Source: CALBZH01 sp964538515
GTDB lineage: Bacteria; Desulfobacterota; Syntrophobacteria; Syntrophobacterales; Syntrophobacteraceae
Direction: 5' to 3'
NCBI GenBank assembly: GCA_964538515.1
Contig: CAZIEW010000064.1
Location: 1-32,860 of the forward strand
DNA: 32,860 nt
The notes below the pieces were generated by a model. That model made no database searches and was not told the origin of the DNA. It saw only the letters and a list, made by a program, of their open reading frames with translations. Positions within the stretch are counted from its first letter, which is position 1; every line of letters starts with the position of its first letter. Positions 32,763-32,860 of the stretch are shown here, piece after piece. A program made the position numbers and the translations under genes.

Positions 32763-32860
32763 ATGTGGGTTTCCTTGCACATTCTGGTTGGGTTGATCGT
32801 CGGGTATGAGGGGTTTTCTCTTTTGTCTGAAAATGCTCTCCCCGGTTGCGCGGCTCTTCT
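32763..32860 (+). CDS. Start of a small gene, cut by the window edge
   Basis: ATG at 32763 with AAGGAGGG four bases upstream. Only 32 codons are visible before the window ends: MWVSLHILVGLIVGYEGFSL, then LSENALPGCAALL. The beginning is hydrophobic and could be a membrane segment or signal sequence. No family can be named. The strong ribosome binding site is the main evidence. Confidence 0.5.
   Translation, partial: MWVSLHILVGLIVGYEGFSLLSENALPGCAAL

Noticed and set aside
1..32860. CRISPR arrays, tRNA or rRNA genes, intact insertion sequences
   Set aside because: Looked for by eye on both strands; no regularly spaced repeats, cloverleaf sequences or transposase genes were seen.

Overview
The window looks like chromosomal DNA of a GC-rich, anaerobic or facultatively anaerobic bacterium, most likely of the deltaproteobacterial / Desulfobacterota type. 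This rests on gene content: a class I hybrid cluster protein of the kind known from Desulfovibrio, a flavodiiron protein, a rubredoxin remnant, PAS-rich signalling proteins, a cNMP-binding/PilZ protein, and a cold-shock/RRM gene pair. The assignment is an inference; there is no rRNA or other taxonomic marker here.

Left part (1-7293): an accessory-looking stretch. It holds a small coiled-coil membrane protein, a ccdAB toxin-antitoxin pair behind a perfect palindrome, a REP-like double hairpin, one continuous 1021-residue protein joining PAS-PAS-histidine kinase-receiver to a complete RsgA-type ribosome-assembly GTPase, a probable carboxylesterase remnant, and an AT-rich exported phosphatidylserine-decarboxylase-like gene.

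Centre (7294-19064): one long plus-strand cluster for nitrate respiration and nitrosative stress. An FNR/HcpR-type dyad 31 bases ahead of a -10 element precedes a decayed rubredoxin reading frame. Then follow hcp, a stand-alone PAS protein, a flavodiiron protein, a single-CBS protein, narG-narH-narJ-narI and a TDT/SLAC1-family membrane transporter. Short gaps and 1-11 base overlaps suggest one transcript. A coherent reading is that NarGHI reduces nitrate, Hcp and the flavodiiron protein remove NO or hydroxylamine that arises from nitrite, and the TDT protein moves an anion (possibly nitrate or nitrite) in the absence of a NarK.

Right-centre (19065-26830): mostly single genes. They include a 46-residue Cys-rich protein on the minus strand, a 76-residue membrane protein, a free-standing archaeal-type ThrRS editing domain, an 899-residue peptidoglycan hydrolase (PG-binding, M23 and lytic transglycosylase parts), a minus-strand group cspA - RRM protein - yaiI with a clear sigma70-type promoter and an internal hairpin, a cNMP-binding/PilZ protein, and a small membrane protein ending at a strong bidirectional terminator.

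Right end (26843-32398, minus strand): a probable operon moxR-like AAA ATPase - VWA protein - ttcA-like PP-loop protein - polA. At the very edge a short plus-strand gene begins and runs out of the window. No tRNA, rRNA, CRISPR array or intact insertion sequence was seen.
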